DNA of 64,000 nt from Haplosporangium gracile. Lineage: Eukaryota > Mortierellomycota > Mortierellomycetes > Mortierellales > Mortierellaceae. Positions within the stretch are counted from its first letter, which is position 1; every line of letters begins with the position of its first letter. The translations under genes and the position numbers were made by a program. The stretch lies in contig JAAAUF010000003.1 in the NCBI GenBank assembly GCA_015499985.1, forward strand, positions 43,387-107,386. The letters are read 5' to 3'. Positions 11,901 through 25,326 of the stretch are shown here, in pieces. Under the pieces are notes generated by a model. That model had not been told where the DNA came from. It worked only from the letters and a program-made list of their open reading frames with translations, and did not search any database.

Positions 11901-14900
11901 TAAATAATATAAACATGTTAGCATCTATCTTACGCTCAAGAAGAAGACATACATTGAGTGAGCATACAAACTGAATTGCTTACCAGACAAGAACGGCGTC
12001 CATGGCATTGACCTGCCAATGGGGGTCCTTGAACAGGCGGAGATATACGGGCAAACAGTCATTGTGCCAGAGACTGTTCCGGCAAGCGCGACCTGCATGG
12101 GCCATGTCACACAGGATGGGGAGTGCAAACTGTTTAAGAGGTGAGCTCGATTCGGCAATTTGTTGAAGGTGAGGGATCAATCCTGCCTGTGCTGCTTCCT
12201 CCTGACGAGCCTTGTTGATCCTGCAAAGGTTGAACAGTGTCGTCAAGACATGGTTACATACATCTTGGTATGCTCTCTAATAAAACGAAGAAAAGTTAAA
12301 ATGCAATTAGGATAGGTATTAACCCCAGAAGTTATGCCGAGCAATATAAAAAAGTGGGACGTACGGTATCAAAGGAGCCGGTGCGCTCTCCAAGGACTTG
12401 GACCAAAGTGTTGATAGCACTCGCGTTCTGCAACACGTCCAGTGTATTCGAGTTCATAGAGATGTTCTTGATACACTTTAACATCATCACGCACAGGCTC
12501 GGTGTCAAATTTTGCAGTGAACTCAGCATGCCTATTGTCATATAAAAGTTCAAACTGTCAGTAACGAGCTCAGAGCGCCGTATAACAGCCAAAACTAGAT
12601 GCAATAGTGAACTTACGATGCACAATTTGCCTGGTGGCCAAAAGTTCCTTAACCGGCGAATCGCCCTGAGAGAAGATCAACAAGACCTGAACAATCTTAT
12701 CCGTGTACGCTGCTCCCTGAGGATCCCGAAGGGTATTATACAACGTCGCTGACAAAGGGTCCAGCAACCCCTGTTTTGCCAATAGTCGACAGAAATCATT
12801 CCGGGGCGTCAAACTCTGCAGCTTAAAGACGCTGTGGATACCATTGATCGCAATCCAGACAAACTCCTTTTGAGTCATGTAGTTGCCTTGCAAGAATTCG
12901 ATCAGAACGCTCAAGCCTCGGCAGGAAATGAACATTTGCAAGGTCAAGGAGTTGGTGTGACAGATTTGTTGGATAAAGAGTGCGGCGGCGAGTTGGATCT
13001 CCTTGACGTATCGCTTGGAGGTGTACTTGATCAGAACTGGGATTGCACCGACCAAACACAAATTCTCCTGCAACGCAAAGTCATTTCGAATCACCTATGT
13101 CATATGGTAGGAAGCAAATGTTAGTTAGGTCAATACTGCTGGGCAGATTTGTTAATGTGCCTCCAACGGCACCAAATACTTTAAGCCAGCGTACCATATT
13201 GAGGATGTTGAGGAGTTTAAGGACAAGATTTGGCTGCTTGCTGTTCTCGATCAGATCCAGCAAAGGGATCGCTCCATGGTTGGCTATCATAGGTCCTCGC
13301 GCATCCGGGTTCTCGGCCAGCAAGACCATCTGTCGCGAGAAAGTGTTCATATGTCAGAATGCCCATTCAGATCTTAAAGTCACATGCGGATCAAATTCAT
13401 GATTGCGCGGCGAAACTGCTTACCAGACGATCACAGACGACTTCCAGCTGCTTCTCTGAACGCTGGTTCTTTTGGTTCTCGAGAAGTCGGAATTGCTCCG
13501 CAATGTTTGCACATATCCGTGCATACTTTTCGCGCGCGATGTTCGCCTCCATATCTAGTTTTAAGAAAAGAAGAATGTCGTGTGAGTACAATGATGCAAA
13601 TGTCACGGCTGTTGTATTTTGAAGAAATCATGGTTGATGCACTCACCAATCTCATCAAACCCTTCGTCAACCTCGGCAAACGGATCTTCCTCATCAGATC
13701 CTGCATCGTTTCCAAACTACGACAGATGGAAGAGTCGCAATTGAGTGTCAGTATAGGTAATGCACGATGAGCTTGCAAGCGTGTTTATAGGGCAACAGAA
13801 CATAACCTACCCAGCTGTGGTTTGACAACCTCGACTGTAGCGTAAGACCCTCATCTTGATACAAGTTACCCGGGCTCTCTATAGTCGTTATGTCGGCGGT
13901 TAGGGACGTATGTTAGTAACCTCCTCTAATTCATCCAACATAGGATCAGACCTTTAAACAAAACTCACCAGGACCGTCGAAGAGATCAGAAAAGTCCTCG
14001 TCTTCTTCCTCACGATAGTTCTGAATGTTGCTTGTCCGTACACGCGGTGCGAGAACAAGTTGGCCAGGAGCAGACCTTGAGCGAACAAGGTCAATTGGAA
14101 CATGGGGTCCGGCGGTCTTGGATCTCGCAGCGAGTGAGCCACTGGGCTTCAGTGAGCCATCCACCTGCCTTGACCCTGCTTGCCGTCTCTTGTTCTAGTA
14201 GTTGTGACAAGAATATAAAGATGACAAAGTTCAGTTTAGCGTTTTTGAATAGCAGTAAATGGGCACCATAGGTATTCACAGGACCAGCATTTGTACCTCC
14301 ATAGGCTTCATCATGAGTTTGAGACGGAGATCTTGTGCGTCATCCTCAAAATCGTCATCACCCATATCACTACCGCCAGGCGACTCAGTTTGAACTGTGT
14401 ACGGCTGATGACGGCCAGCAGCAGTTGATGGCATCGCTCGAATAGTCTTTAACACTTCGTCCTCCTGTTCACGAAAACCTTGAGCGGCGATTTGAAACGA
14501 AAGAGCTCCATCTGCAAAGTCGTCATCCCAATTGTTATCAATGCTGCTCTCCTCGTAGTTTTGCACATTCTTCTTGTTGGTGACGTTGTTGTGGGCAATG
14601 GCTTTGCTGTCAAGGGCAGTGTTGTTCGAAGGAAGGTGGAAATGAGGTGGTGAGATGGTGACTGGAGGACGTTCTGGAAATGGGCGAAGACTACTGGCGA
14701 TTGCTGCTGCTCCTGCTGCTGCTGCTGATGGTGAAAAGATGTCTCTGACCTGGGGTCTAGGTGCATGATAAATGTCTGTGATTGCTTGAACTCCATGCTC
14801 CCATGACCTTCCAGCTGAGTGAGAGTTAGATAAAAAGTAGAACAAACGAATTATGTGTAAGCATGCGAGTGAATCCGAAGGAGGAGAGTGTGGAAAAAAA

Positions 14901-17379
14901 GGGTATGGAAATAATTAGTCTCGCATGAACAAGAGGGGTCGTGCTGATGTGACGTAGCGCGGGAAAATGCAAAACGGTCAACTGCGATTATACAAAAATG
15001 CCGTCGATTTTACCTTTTTCGTTTGTCATCCTGCGCATTTTGCCCGAGTTGCGATTTGAAGATCCTTTGAGCGCCTCATTCCACTGCTGCACACTCTTGA
15101 CAGCCTCCTCGTATGCTGGAACGGCCTTTTCTCGGCTTCGTTGACTTCCTGTTGCCTTTTTCCTTGACATCTGAATCCACGGATGTTTTGATAGCTTCTT
15201 GGCTGAAACTCGAAGATTGCAGTCCTTTTGGAAGCACTGCATCAAAAAGTCCCGCACAATCTATTATGGATTGGGAAATTTAAAAGTCGGTGTTACTGCA
15301 CTGAACAACTTTATGGTGTAATCCCTCCCCCCCTTTTTACCATTCATGAGCCCACATAGACCCTTTTATCCCCCTTTGAAATTCAAACCACTCCCTTTTG
15401 TTAATTTATCTTGTTCTTACTGCTGAGACACCCTCGGGGATTGGTGGGTGATCGTCTTGCACGATGCGGTAAAGGGCTCCCATAGGAGGCAAATCATGGT
15501 AAGGTGGTTCGCCATCCAAGAGCTCTATTACGGTGCATCCAACACTCCTATGGTACATAAAGAAAGATGCAAATGCAAGATGGTTTGAATTGTCAGTGAG
15601 GAGAATTAAGTATTACCATGTCAGTAGCAGGAATAACACTGTATTAACCATTTTGGATGAGGGGCGCGCCTAACATCCTTGTTTCTCTTTTGTTAAGTTT
15701 GTCCTTGCAATTCGAGCACTCAAAAAGCATGAGGACTTTGATATTAACTGTAGGTTTGAAGAGGGAAAGAAAACATCAGCACCCGGACAAAGACGGAAAA
15801 ATCATGAGTGTGTGATTTTGTACCATATATCTGAAGCAGTCGTGGCCCCTGAGAGCTCAATGATTTCAGGCGCCACTATTGAGATAGCACATGACAAAAA
15901 AACAGCAAAGAAGGTCGTGCTTTTGATTAGTTACGCGCTACTTTCTCCCAGTCTGGACAGCGTAATGAGAGCGGGGTCCTACAAATTAAATGAACAGCGC
16001 GGAAATCGCGTCAACAAATAAAGATACTTTACTCCAATAGGGTGTTCCAGCTACGGACATGTCGCCGACATCGTTCGAAAGGGTTGCGACTCCAAAGTCG
16101 GCGAGTTTTACGACGCCCTCCTTGGTGGCAAGGATGTTGGCTCCCTTGATGTCCCGATGAATGACACCTTGGTCGTGCAGGTAGATAAGTCCATCGAGGA
16201 CCTGGGTGATGTATGTTGCTCCAAGGTGCTCCGGCAGCTTTCCAAAGTTCTTGCATAGACTGCGCAGAGATCCGTTTTCGCAGAATCTACAAAAAAAAAA
16301 GATCGGAAGCCAAGTGGAATAAAGGGAGGATGCGAGGTGAGTGGGTGAGAATGAGTGGTGGTGTTTCACACCCAGGACTTCGATCCGTGTGTTTGGTGTA
16401 TGTTACAGTTTGATGGCGAAACAAACTTTTGGGCAAAGGCAATTATCACCAGTCTGGTGCCTGGATTAATCAATGACAAAGGCAGAGGAGAGGGGAGGGA
16501 GGAAGGGAGAACACATACTCGAGGATGATGTTGAGGAATTCTGTTGTTTTCTCAAATCCGTAGTACTTGACAATGTTGGCGTGCTATTGTAGCCGTACCC
16601 AAAAGTACAAATGGAAAAATAAAGTAAAGGGTCAGTCAAAAAAAAAGGGAATATGCTGTCGAATATCATGCTCGGCATTTTGTTTTACTTGAACAACCAA
16701 AAAAAAATAAAAATAAAATGCAATGCATTTTTAATCCCACTCACGTTCAGTTTCTTGAGCAAGTCAATCTCCATCTACAGTCCCATCAGGTAACAAGCAA
16801 AAAGGGGGGAAAAGAGAAAGAGAGATAAGGTAATTGCCAGATAGGCATTGGCAAAACACAGCCATGGGTTAGAGCAAAGGGCAAACAGGATCTCATTTGT
16901 CATTATCAGGGGCGTAGCAAAAAGATTAGAACAACATCAATTACGAGGTAGTCCCTTTTTTGTTGTTGTTGTTGCTGTTATCTTTTCACACACACATACA
17001 CAAACACACACAAACATACACACACGCACACACACGCACACACACGCACCATGATATTATCCAGCTCGGCCGGGGGAATGTCCGAGAGATTAATTTGCTT
17101 GACTGCAACGGTGGTCCCTGTGTCATGCAGTCCACGCCATACGGATCCAAAGGCACCCTTGCCTATGCAGTTTCCGAGCATCTAGATCACGCATTTTGAA
17201 AGTGCGACAAAGTATAAGAGAGAGGAGAAAGAGAGCAAGTGCCATGGGGTCAGGGCTCTTTTCTAAGGTTTCGCTCTTGACTGGGCTAGTGCTCTAAGTA
17301 CGATTTTGAGCCGTGTAAAAAAGTGAGAGAGGGAAAGGTACTGTACAATATTGCCCACTCGTGTGGATGTAGACGACAT
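8974..17379 (-). CDS. sepH: SepH/Cdc7/Cdc15-type septation-initiation protein kinase
   Basis: Eighteen exons (minus): 17347-17379, 17050-17181, 16745-16774, 16519-16583, 16033-16286, 15824-15875, 15421-15547, 15014-15260, 14297-14814, 13969-14194, 13811-13878, 13647-13716, 13424-13554, 13195-13329, 12617-13094, 12365-12531, 11984-12276, 8974-11881. Phases agree and give about 1977 residues. The N-terminal Ser/Thr kinase domain shows the glycine loop ([12 protein letters not shown]), the VAVKQI lysine, [16 protein letters not shown] and GTPYWMAPE. Helical ARM-like repeats follow at about residues 690-1080, then a roughly 900-residue acidic, S/Q-rich tail. In this family the kinase acts at the spindle pole downstream of a Ras-like GTPase and triggers septation; in a hyphal fungus it would govern septum placement (inference). 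The first exon is the least certain: the ATG at 17379 gives a short leader that joins in phase to the kinase start. Confidence 0.85.
16987..17049. repeat. CA-rich microsatellite inside kinase intron 2
   Basis: Imperfect (CA)n with CG and TA interruptions. It runs up to the 5' splice site of kinase exon 2, so the donor on the minus strand (GTGCGT) is itself part of the repeat. Confidence 0.9.
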
Positions 17380-20300
17380 CGTGCTCGATGGGTATATGGG
17401 GAGGGAGAGGATGGGGGTCGGAGAGTTGGTGGGTGCAGTTTTGGCGTTGAGGTATGGAGGAGGAGGGTTGGTGGTGGTGTTGGTGTGTGTGCGTGTGGGG
17501 GTGAATAGAGTCCTCTGATAGGGTATTCAAAAAAAGTAAGAGCCAGGCACAGCGTAACAAAAAAAATCACGTCTGAGGGAATGAGGGGGACTGAGGTCGA
17601 CAATGGGGCGCCCTATGGACGATGATAAGAAGTAAGGTATGAGAATGTGGAATGGATGTACAATAGGGGGCAGTGAGCGATTTGATTGAGTGAGTGAGTG
17701 CAAATGACGAAGAAGAAGAGCAGAGTGGAAAGTACAGTGAGTGAAAGGAGAGAATGCGATTAGGAATGAAAGAAGAGAGTGCAATGAACAAGTGTAAGTA
17801 AAGTGAAGGCAAGAATTATGTACGAGGTGTGAAAAAAAGAAGGAGGGTGTGGATACAACAGATAACAAAGGGAAGAAAGGAAAAGCAAGAGTATGTGCAA
17901 GGAAGCCAAAAAGAAAAAAAAAGAGCAAGAAAAGATTATAACGTTGGATGTGCAGCCAAAGGACGAAAAGAAGGAAGAAGGGAAAAAGTCAAGAAGGAAG
18001 AAAGGAAAGGAAGAAAAAGGAAAAAGGGGGAGAAGAAAAGGGAAAGGGATGCTCCTCCTACTGGTGTGTGTGTATGTATGTATGTATGTATGTATGTGGG
18101 TGGTGGATGTGTGTGGATGTGGATGGACTGAGCGATACAACAAATTACTGCATCAAGCCGCGTGTGCGTGGCAATTGAAGGACAGACACTGGCGAAGGAT
18201 AAGACAGCGAGGAAAGGAAAGGGGCACCAAACACATATGCTGTTCTCTCTTGTCAATTCAATCGCTATTATACACTGGCCAGTGGTAAGAAAAAAAAGCG
18301 AGGGAGATTGAGCAACCACCTCCATTTGTCTACTCTATGCATTCTTGAGAGGGAAGAAGGGCTACTTACCAGCAATAACAACCGAGGCCTGACACATGGC
18401 ACAATGCACCCACAACCTCCACTGGCATGGAAAATTGACTCTGATACTATTGCGTCAATGCAGACATGATGGACACTCACTCACTCACTCATTCACTCTC
18501 TCATGTCAATCAACAACACAGATACAGTACACAATGCAATTGTCGATGGCGTTGGAATAACAAAACCTTGGCCTTGGCCTTGGCACGCTGGCTCGTTCTC
18601 TCGCACTTTGACTCTTCTTCTGTTAGGGCACATGGGGATTATGTGTGTATAGTTGTTTCTCTCTTGTTTAATTTTTCAGGGGCAAAAGAAACCTTTTTTT
18701 CTTTGTTGTTGTTGGTGTTGCCTTGCTTGTTGCTTGCTTGTTGCTTGCTTGCCTTCTTTTCACATTCATATCGATTCGATTGGACTGACATGCACAAACA
18801 AACAACATCGTCAACATCAACAACATCAACAACAACAATAACACCAACAACAATAAACCCTTTCATGAAGAGGCGGGCGTGTGACGCGCGTCGCTAATAA
18901 AACCAAAACCTCCACAAACAACAGCATCTCTACATGGCTTTTGAGATCTTTCCGCCAATATGTCACTCGCTTTTTGTGTCTTTGTTGTTGTTGTTGTAAT
19001 TTGCCATCGGGCCTTTCATGAAATGTGCCATGTTGTTGTTGATGCTGTTGTTAAATGAGGTCTGATGTTTGTGAATGCCTGTGTTCTTTTGTATCACTCT
19101 AATGACGCTTTCTACTTGGAACACTGCACAAGAAAAGGATAATGAACATGAAAGAACAAGAGAGAAAGAAAAAAGGGACAATGAATTGTATGTTACTGCT
19201 ATCTGTGGTTGCGCTTGAATGCCTCTGAGGAGAAAAATAAAAGCCAAGTGAAGGGCAGGATCATGTTCCTATTTTCTATTCCTCCTCCTCTTCAAAGTCG
19301 TGTACTCTTCGGGCGTGATCTTGTTGGCGCCCATCCATCGTCCTCTTTTGCGAGCTTATGCAAAATTGCGACTGCGATGCAGATTCAGAGAAGGGAAGGA
19401 GGGAGAAAGTGCAGCGCGTTGTGGAGGAAGGAAGAGCAAGTATCAAGACCTGGCATAATTAGAACGCATGTTCAATATACCAAAAAATGGAGGGAAGGCA
19501 TGTTTGAGAGAGCGCAGGATGGGTGGACATTTGTTTATTGGAAGGGAGAGAGAGGGGAGCATGTCCACACCTGCGCCTCTTTTTTTGATGTCCTCAGTTT
19601 TGGAGGGAAACGTGTAAAAAATAAAAAATGATCACAAGGTGCCAAGTTGTCGTCGGAGTCACCCCCCTTCCCCTTATTTTCGCTCCTTTCATCGCCTATT
19701 CTCTCTTCCCTCCTTTTTCTTTCTTTCTTTCCTTTCTTCCTTCACCCATTCAGCTATACTCCGCTACACCAATAGCTGGAATGAAGAAAGGAGTGAATGT
19801 GCTCTGTCTCCCTCAACGATCACTCACAACGGCTATTCATGGTCGCACAAACAACCACCACACATCACCTTACTACAACTCCCCGCCTCTTCCTCTTCTT
19901 CTTCGTCATCCTTCTTGCTTTCCTCACTTTGTAACCCTCTCTCTCGCTCATTCAATCATCGCCTCTCCCTTTTCTCTTTCCCTCGCTTTTTTTTGTCTTT
20001 TGTTTTCTGTCAACCTTTTCGAACCTTCTTTGTCAACCCTCACTCATTCCTGTCGTCGCCTCTTAAACTCCTTAAAGAATAGGGGACATAGTAAGAAGCA
20101 ATTGAACAGAGCTATTCAGCAAGCTATACCTTTTGATAACCACACCTGCCAGACAAAAAAACTTAACCACGGAGAAAAAGGTTGTCGCCTTTTTTTTTTT
20201 TTTCTTTTTTTTAGTTTGAACGAAAAGATAGCAAATGTTGGGGTAAGCGCAAAAAATAAAAATAAAAAGGGTTGTGAAAAGTCAAAAAAGACAAGATTCA

Positions 20301-20468
20301 TGCTGCATGGTCGAAAATGCTACTCGCAGTAAGGCATGAGCACGTTATTGCAGTTCAAGCTTTTCATCCCTTCGGTGTGGAAATCGGCCATTCGATTTTC
20401 AACAAAAACAGGGGTCATCGACATCTTTTTGGGTACTTTAGGCTTGCGCGTCATTGTCACTTGTTTTG
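17380..20468. other. Intergenic, kinase promoter side, low complexity
   Basis: About 17640-18060 is strongly purine-rich on plus, hence pyrimidine-rich in the kinase sense direction, and probably contains the kinase promoter and leader. A (TATG)n microsatellite follows, then AT-rich DNA with ACTC and AAC/GTT repeats. From 19640 to 20060 the plus strand is strongly pyrimidine-rich although no downstream plus gene was recognised. Frames here are low-complexity and are not called as genes. Confidence 0.5.
18071..18096. repeat. (TATG)n microsatellite
   Basis: About six tandem tetranucleotide units flanked by GT-rich sequence. Confidence 0.85.
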
Positions 20469-20890
20469 TCAATACCAGAAAGCTGTCGGCTTAACAAAGC
20501 GCCGCTTGACTATGAATGTAAGGTTCGTATTATAGTTATAGGAGGGTTCATGCTGTATCAAGGTACAGTCCAAGGCGAGGTGACGAGAGAGGGCGATGAA
20601 TAAAGCCAAAAAGATCGATTCAAAGCTTGGATGCAAAATGTATGCGTGTACACAAGCTGCAACAGAGAACCAATCGGCAATTGAAAGAATAGAGAGTGCA
20701 AAGGCATGAAAAATCCCCACTCTATAGAGTAGTCCCTGTGTCAAATAAGGCTGTAAGACTCGAGTTGAAAAGGCTGCCAGGACCAGGGAGAATGTCATCA
20801 TAGAAGCGCCGATGAGAACTGCTGTACTATGCCTCAAATAGTCGCAGACCGATCCTGTGAACGGCCCGAGCGTGTCCAACAAATGCGCAT
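20469..20890 (-). pseudogene. Truncated MFS monocarboxylate-transporter-like fragment
   Basis: The minus frame reads DTLGPFTGSVCDYL, TAVLIGASMMTFSLVLAAFS and YLTQGLLYRVG, which match the order and spacing of transmembrane helices 2-4 in fungal MCT-type major facilitator proteins. Helix 1 upstream and helices 5-12 downstream are absent, and similarity ends near DWFSVAAC. A separate frame beginning with ATG at 20980 (MARSHKDSNAAANTPP) could be the old cytosolic leader, with helix 1 deleted. About 12 helices and 400-500 residues would be expected, so this is read as a decayed copy. Confidence 0.5.
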
Positions 20891-20980
20891 GAATTACTTC
20901 GCTTCTACACGTTTGTGCGCCTTATGGTGGGATGGGGGTGTGTTTGCAGCTGCATTGCTGTCCTTGTGCGACCTTGCCAT

Positions 20981-21637
20981 TGTCGGATCTGTCGTTATTG
21001 CCAAAGACGTGTACAGCAGGGCACTGTGCTTTTTTCTCCATTTTTCTATGCTGCCAATTATTACTTCTCCTAGTGCTATGATCTACAAGTAGCTCTTCCG
21101 TTCGTCAATCCAGGTACATAGCTTTCGTTTGTTGGACACTGTATCAAATCATTGTGCGGAGTGTGTCAGTGGTTTATCGACCCCTGCACATTCCGTCTCG
21201 GGACATTGTTTGGTGGCGCTCAGGGACACAGCTTTATTATTAAGGGTACTGAGGAATACCCAGTCACATATTTTTGTTTTTTGGCAATTGGGAGGCATTT
21301 TTTTTTTTTGTAAGAGGGCAAAATAGTATTTGACGAGGCTGCTCCTTTGTTCGTTTGTGTTTTCCCTCTACCATTTACCCTTGTCTCCTTTGCAGGCATT
21401 CCTTTTTTAGTGCTCAAGTGCTGACCTCTTTCTTTTTCCTTCGTTCTCTTCCTCATCATCGCCTCCTCACCACTCTCTTTGTAAAATAATACTCGGCCAG
21501 CTTTTACCCTTTTACTCCCTTCAGTACAACCGCCCTCTCCTTCTCCTCACATTCCATTCCATTCGTTCCTGTACTTTTTGAATCACTTTTTTTTTACTCT
21601 TCAGCTTTGGTATTCTCCCTTTCTCTAATAGTCGACA
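20981..21637. promoter_or_regulatory. Upstream region of the deubiquitinase gene
   Basis: The last 150 bases before the start codon at 21638 are C/T-rich, as seen before other genes here. The remainder is AT-rich with poly-T and no coding signal. No individual transcription-factor site is claimed. Confidence 0.4.
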
Positions 21638-24600
21638 ATGGTTTCCGTTACCGTTGACTCACAGCTCTTGAAAAAGAGCAACTCTGCATTCCACGCTCGC
21701 AGAATTCAGTTTAAAGAGTCCACCCGTCTCGACCTTAAGCAAGAGCGACTTAAGAAGAAGTACAGACCCGTCAACGCACCTTTAGCCACTGACGGACCAG
21801 CCAACTTCGCCCCTTCTGCGGCTTTGGTTCCTTATTCCGGAAACGCTTCTTCTTCGACTTCAAAGGCCACCGAGGATCGCAATGGCTTCCGCTTGCCTGC
21901 AACGATCCTTTTCAGCAAGGAGAAGGTCCAGCTGGCCTGGCCACAGCCTCGCCCCATCGGCCCCGGACTCAATAACCTCGGCAACACTTGCTTCCTGAAC
22001 TCTGTCCTCCAGTGTCTCACCTACACCGCACCCCTCGCTAACTACCTCCTCTCCGCCCACCACAGTAACTCTTGTAAGTTAACTTTTTTTAATTTTTTTT
22101 ACTGTTTTATGTTATTTTAATTAATTCTGGGTTAATTTATCCATGTCAAGTCATTTTGTCAGAACCTAACTTTGCACTTTTCATGAAAACGATAGGCAAA
22201 ACGACAAATTTCTGTATGATGTGTCTACTCGAGAACCACGTCGGTCGCTGCTTCACACGCAAAATGAACGAAGCTATCTCTCCTAAAGCCATTGTTGGAC
22301 GTCTCAGGAGTAAGTGCGAGTCAATATGTTTCTGTTTAGCGTAAACAGGATATCTTAGGCAAGAGGAAGTGCACTCAATATACTCATCATATATCGCGCT
22401 ACTGCAATTACTCTCTTGTCTAGATATTGCAAAGCAGTTCAGGATCGGCCGTCAAGAGGACTCTCACGAGTTTGCGAGATACTTGGTTGATGCCTTGCAA
22501 AGGAGCTGCCTTATTGGATATGACAGGTGTGATCTAATTGCTGAAAATATCGCGCTTGTATCTTTGCTCTCATTCCCTCTTTCAGCATGACCTTTCTCAC
22601 TTACATCCAATCTCTTCTCTTTTATGGACTCTAGTAAATTGGATGACCGGATTAAGGAGACAACTGTGGTTCACCAGATCTTTGGAGGATACTTCCAGAG
22701 TCAGGTCAAGTGCATGCGGTGTGGCCACGAATCTAATACCTTTGAGACATATCTGGACGTCAGCTTGGACATTAAGGGTGCCGACAGCGTGCAGAAGGCA
22801 TTCCGCGATTATACCACTCCAGAAATTCTTAGCAAGGGCAACCAGTACAAGTGCGAAAAGTAAGTTCAGGAACCTTTAATTTGAAATTGAGAGCGGGTAT
22901 TATCATTAATGCAACGACAAGATAACAAATTCTGACCACAAGGTGCTTGGATTACGTATGGCTTAGGTGCAAGATCCTTGTCGATGCCAAGAAGCAGATG
23001 ACCATCTACGATGCCCCCAACGTTCTCAGTATCCACCTCAAAAGATTCACCTTTACCGGTCAAAAGATTAATAGACACGTCCGATTCGAGCCCACGCTGT
23101 CCCTCAACCATTTCATGAGTAAGAACAAGGACCATGGAGATCTTAGCTACAGCCTCTACGCCGTCCTTGTTCACGCCGGAGGATCATGCCACAGCGGACA
23201 CTATTACTGCTATGTCAAGAGTTCCAACGGACTTTGGTACTCTATGAACGACTCCCACGTAAGTTTTTTTCCCCGGTGTTTAATAAGTAACGATTTCGTT
23301 GAAAAAGAATTGAGCGTATCAGATTAATTAACGACGTTATTATCTTTTCGTCTATAGGTGGGCGTTGTCAGTCTGAACACGGTCCTCAGCCAAAACGCAT
23401 ATATGCTCTTTTATACCCTGGATAAGAAGGGATCGATGAAGTCGCCATCAGCCAACGGAGTCAAGGTGAATGGCATGCTGAACGGAGCCAAGGTAACGCC
23501 CACTCAGATCAAGCGACCAAGGTTGGATGATGATGAGGTTGGCGCCAAGGTAGATCGTTCGGCCATGAGTCACAAGCGTCCCAAGGTCGACACCAACGGG
23601 GTCAAGATCAATGGCACAGCAAACGGAATGAAGCTCACACCCAGTCTTGCCAAGCGGTTGTTGCTGGATGAAGATGATGAGGCTGACGTCAAGAAGCGCC
23701 TCAAGATGGATGAGTCCGCTACTCCTGTCGATATGCAGGAGTTGTCCAAGGAGGAGAGAATCCGGTTGAAGAAGGAGAGAAAGAGAGCCAAGAAGCTGGC
23801 GAAGATGAACGAATCGAAGCCTACCGCCACTTTGAGCGACTACGAGCTTACCACATCACCAGCATCCTCTTCAACATCTCTCCTGCCGGCAAAGGCCATC
23901 TTTGGCGTGTCTGTGCCTAATGGCGGTTCGGTTGCCTCCAAGAACAAGAGTCCCCTGGCAGATCTGGACCTCGTTCCCGCCCCCAAGACTGTTGTCGTCA
24001 AGCCCACATCGATCACGATCCCCACTGCGAGACACAATGACTGGAAGGTGACTAAGGGTGCAATGAAATCCCCTTCTGCCGACGACCGTCAGCTCATGTT
24101 GGTCGAACACAAACCGAAGAAGGAGTACAAGGATCGGGAGGATGAGCAGAATGCCGAGTCCGCCAAGGAGGATGCTGAGCAGGACGGATGGACTGTCAAA
24201 CCCAGATCGATCACCCAGGCCATCGTTGTGGCGCACAACGAAGCATCGACCTCCAAGCGTGAGAAGCTACAGGCATTGATTGAGCGCGAGTCCGAGTTCA
24301 AGAGTGCCGAGGTCAAGGAGGTCATTTTGGGAGAACAGAAGCACATGCTGGGCAGTAAGGTTTCAACATGGGAGGAGCCAAGCTATGCGTTGAGCAAGGC
24401 GCGTGAAGATGTTTTGAGGACTTTGAAGCCCAAGCATCACCGTCCTGATGCCTACGATGTCGAATACGATCGTGGCAAGGTCAAGAAGGTCAAGGCCAAG
24501 AATGTCATGGACGGCCCAGCAGTCGGAGCCAAGGTTGGCAACAAGTTCCAGAAGGAACAGGATGTCCGCAACCTTGTGAAGGTACTTGTCTTTGATTTTT

Positions 24601-24744
24601 GTTTTGAAACTCGAGTACGCGTTTAATGTTGTTGTCAATGGTTCGTATATACTGATACCATCTTTTTCTCGCTTCGTGTACTTTTAGCCCAAGTTCCACA
24701 AGAACAGGAAGAATGGCGGCAAGAAGATCCCTAATGAGTTATAA
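21638..24744 (+). CDS. Ubiquitin carboxyl-terminal hydrolase, USP36/USP42-like
   Basis: Seven exons: 21638-22073, 22196-22309, 22424-22526, 22635-22859, 22967-23258, 23358-24581, 24688-24744, giving 816 residues. The USP domain starts with [20 protein letters not shown] (catalytic Cys about 118), continues through the QEDSHEF box and a CxxC...CxxC zinc finger (KCMRCGHES and YKCEKCKILV), and ends with the GHYYCYV histidine box (His about 371) and [10 protein letters not shown] basic K/R-rich tail of about 350 residues follows, with several KRPR-type clusters. In animals USP36 is a nucleolar enzyme that removes ubiquitin from ribosome-biogenesis factors and histones; fungal relatives include Ubp10. 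Nucleolar targeting is inferred from the basic tail. All junctions are phase-consistent. Confidence 0.9.
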
Positions 24745-25326
24745 TCGGGTTACTTTGCCATTTTCTCCTCAACTCATTCATCGCATTTTTTTTTTCTTTT
24801 GAGATCGATATTTTTTTTCTTTGCCTCCCCCACATCAAAATGATTTTCTTTTCATTTTTTTTTTCAGTCCTTATTTTCCTTGTAATCTTAGTTTCGCATT
24901 TTCCATTTCATTTTGCACAATCATCACTATCTTTCATGTTGTTGTCTTTAGTATTTTGAAGAACCATTTATTTAGTTTGCTTTACCTTTGTAATTCAGTA
25001 AAAAAAAATATATAACTATTCCAAACACCATCCTCATGCGGCTTGCTCCTCGCTTTTGGAAATGATTGAAGGCACAGGCCTTAGTTTTGATCGATTGCAG
25101 CCTAACTCAGAGAGAGTGTACACGTGGCTGAAATAAGGTTTCTCAGCAGGGCATCCATCCATCACACATTCGATGGACACTACCCTTCGCCTGTTTGCGT
25201 CTCTTTTTGAAAGGCTATATACACTGGGGAGCATTGTTATGAGCTGGCTTGTGAAAACATTTCTCCTCAGCGATGCTTAGTAGCAGGTCATTTGATTTTT
25301 GTTTGTTGATTGGTTTTTTTATATTC

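Noticed and set aside
18361..18480. GTAAGT donor on minus near 18368 as an upstream kinase exon
   Set aside because: The preceding sequence has no start in a phase that joins the kinase. The ATG at 17379 gives a phase-correct leader with a normal intron.
19628..20332. A 234-residue plus-strand frame
   Set aside because: Composition follows the pyrimidine tract, with no domain, no splice support and no homology cue; it is more likely non-coding.
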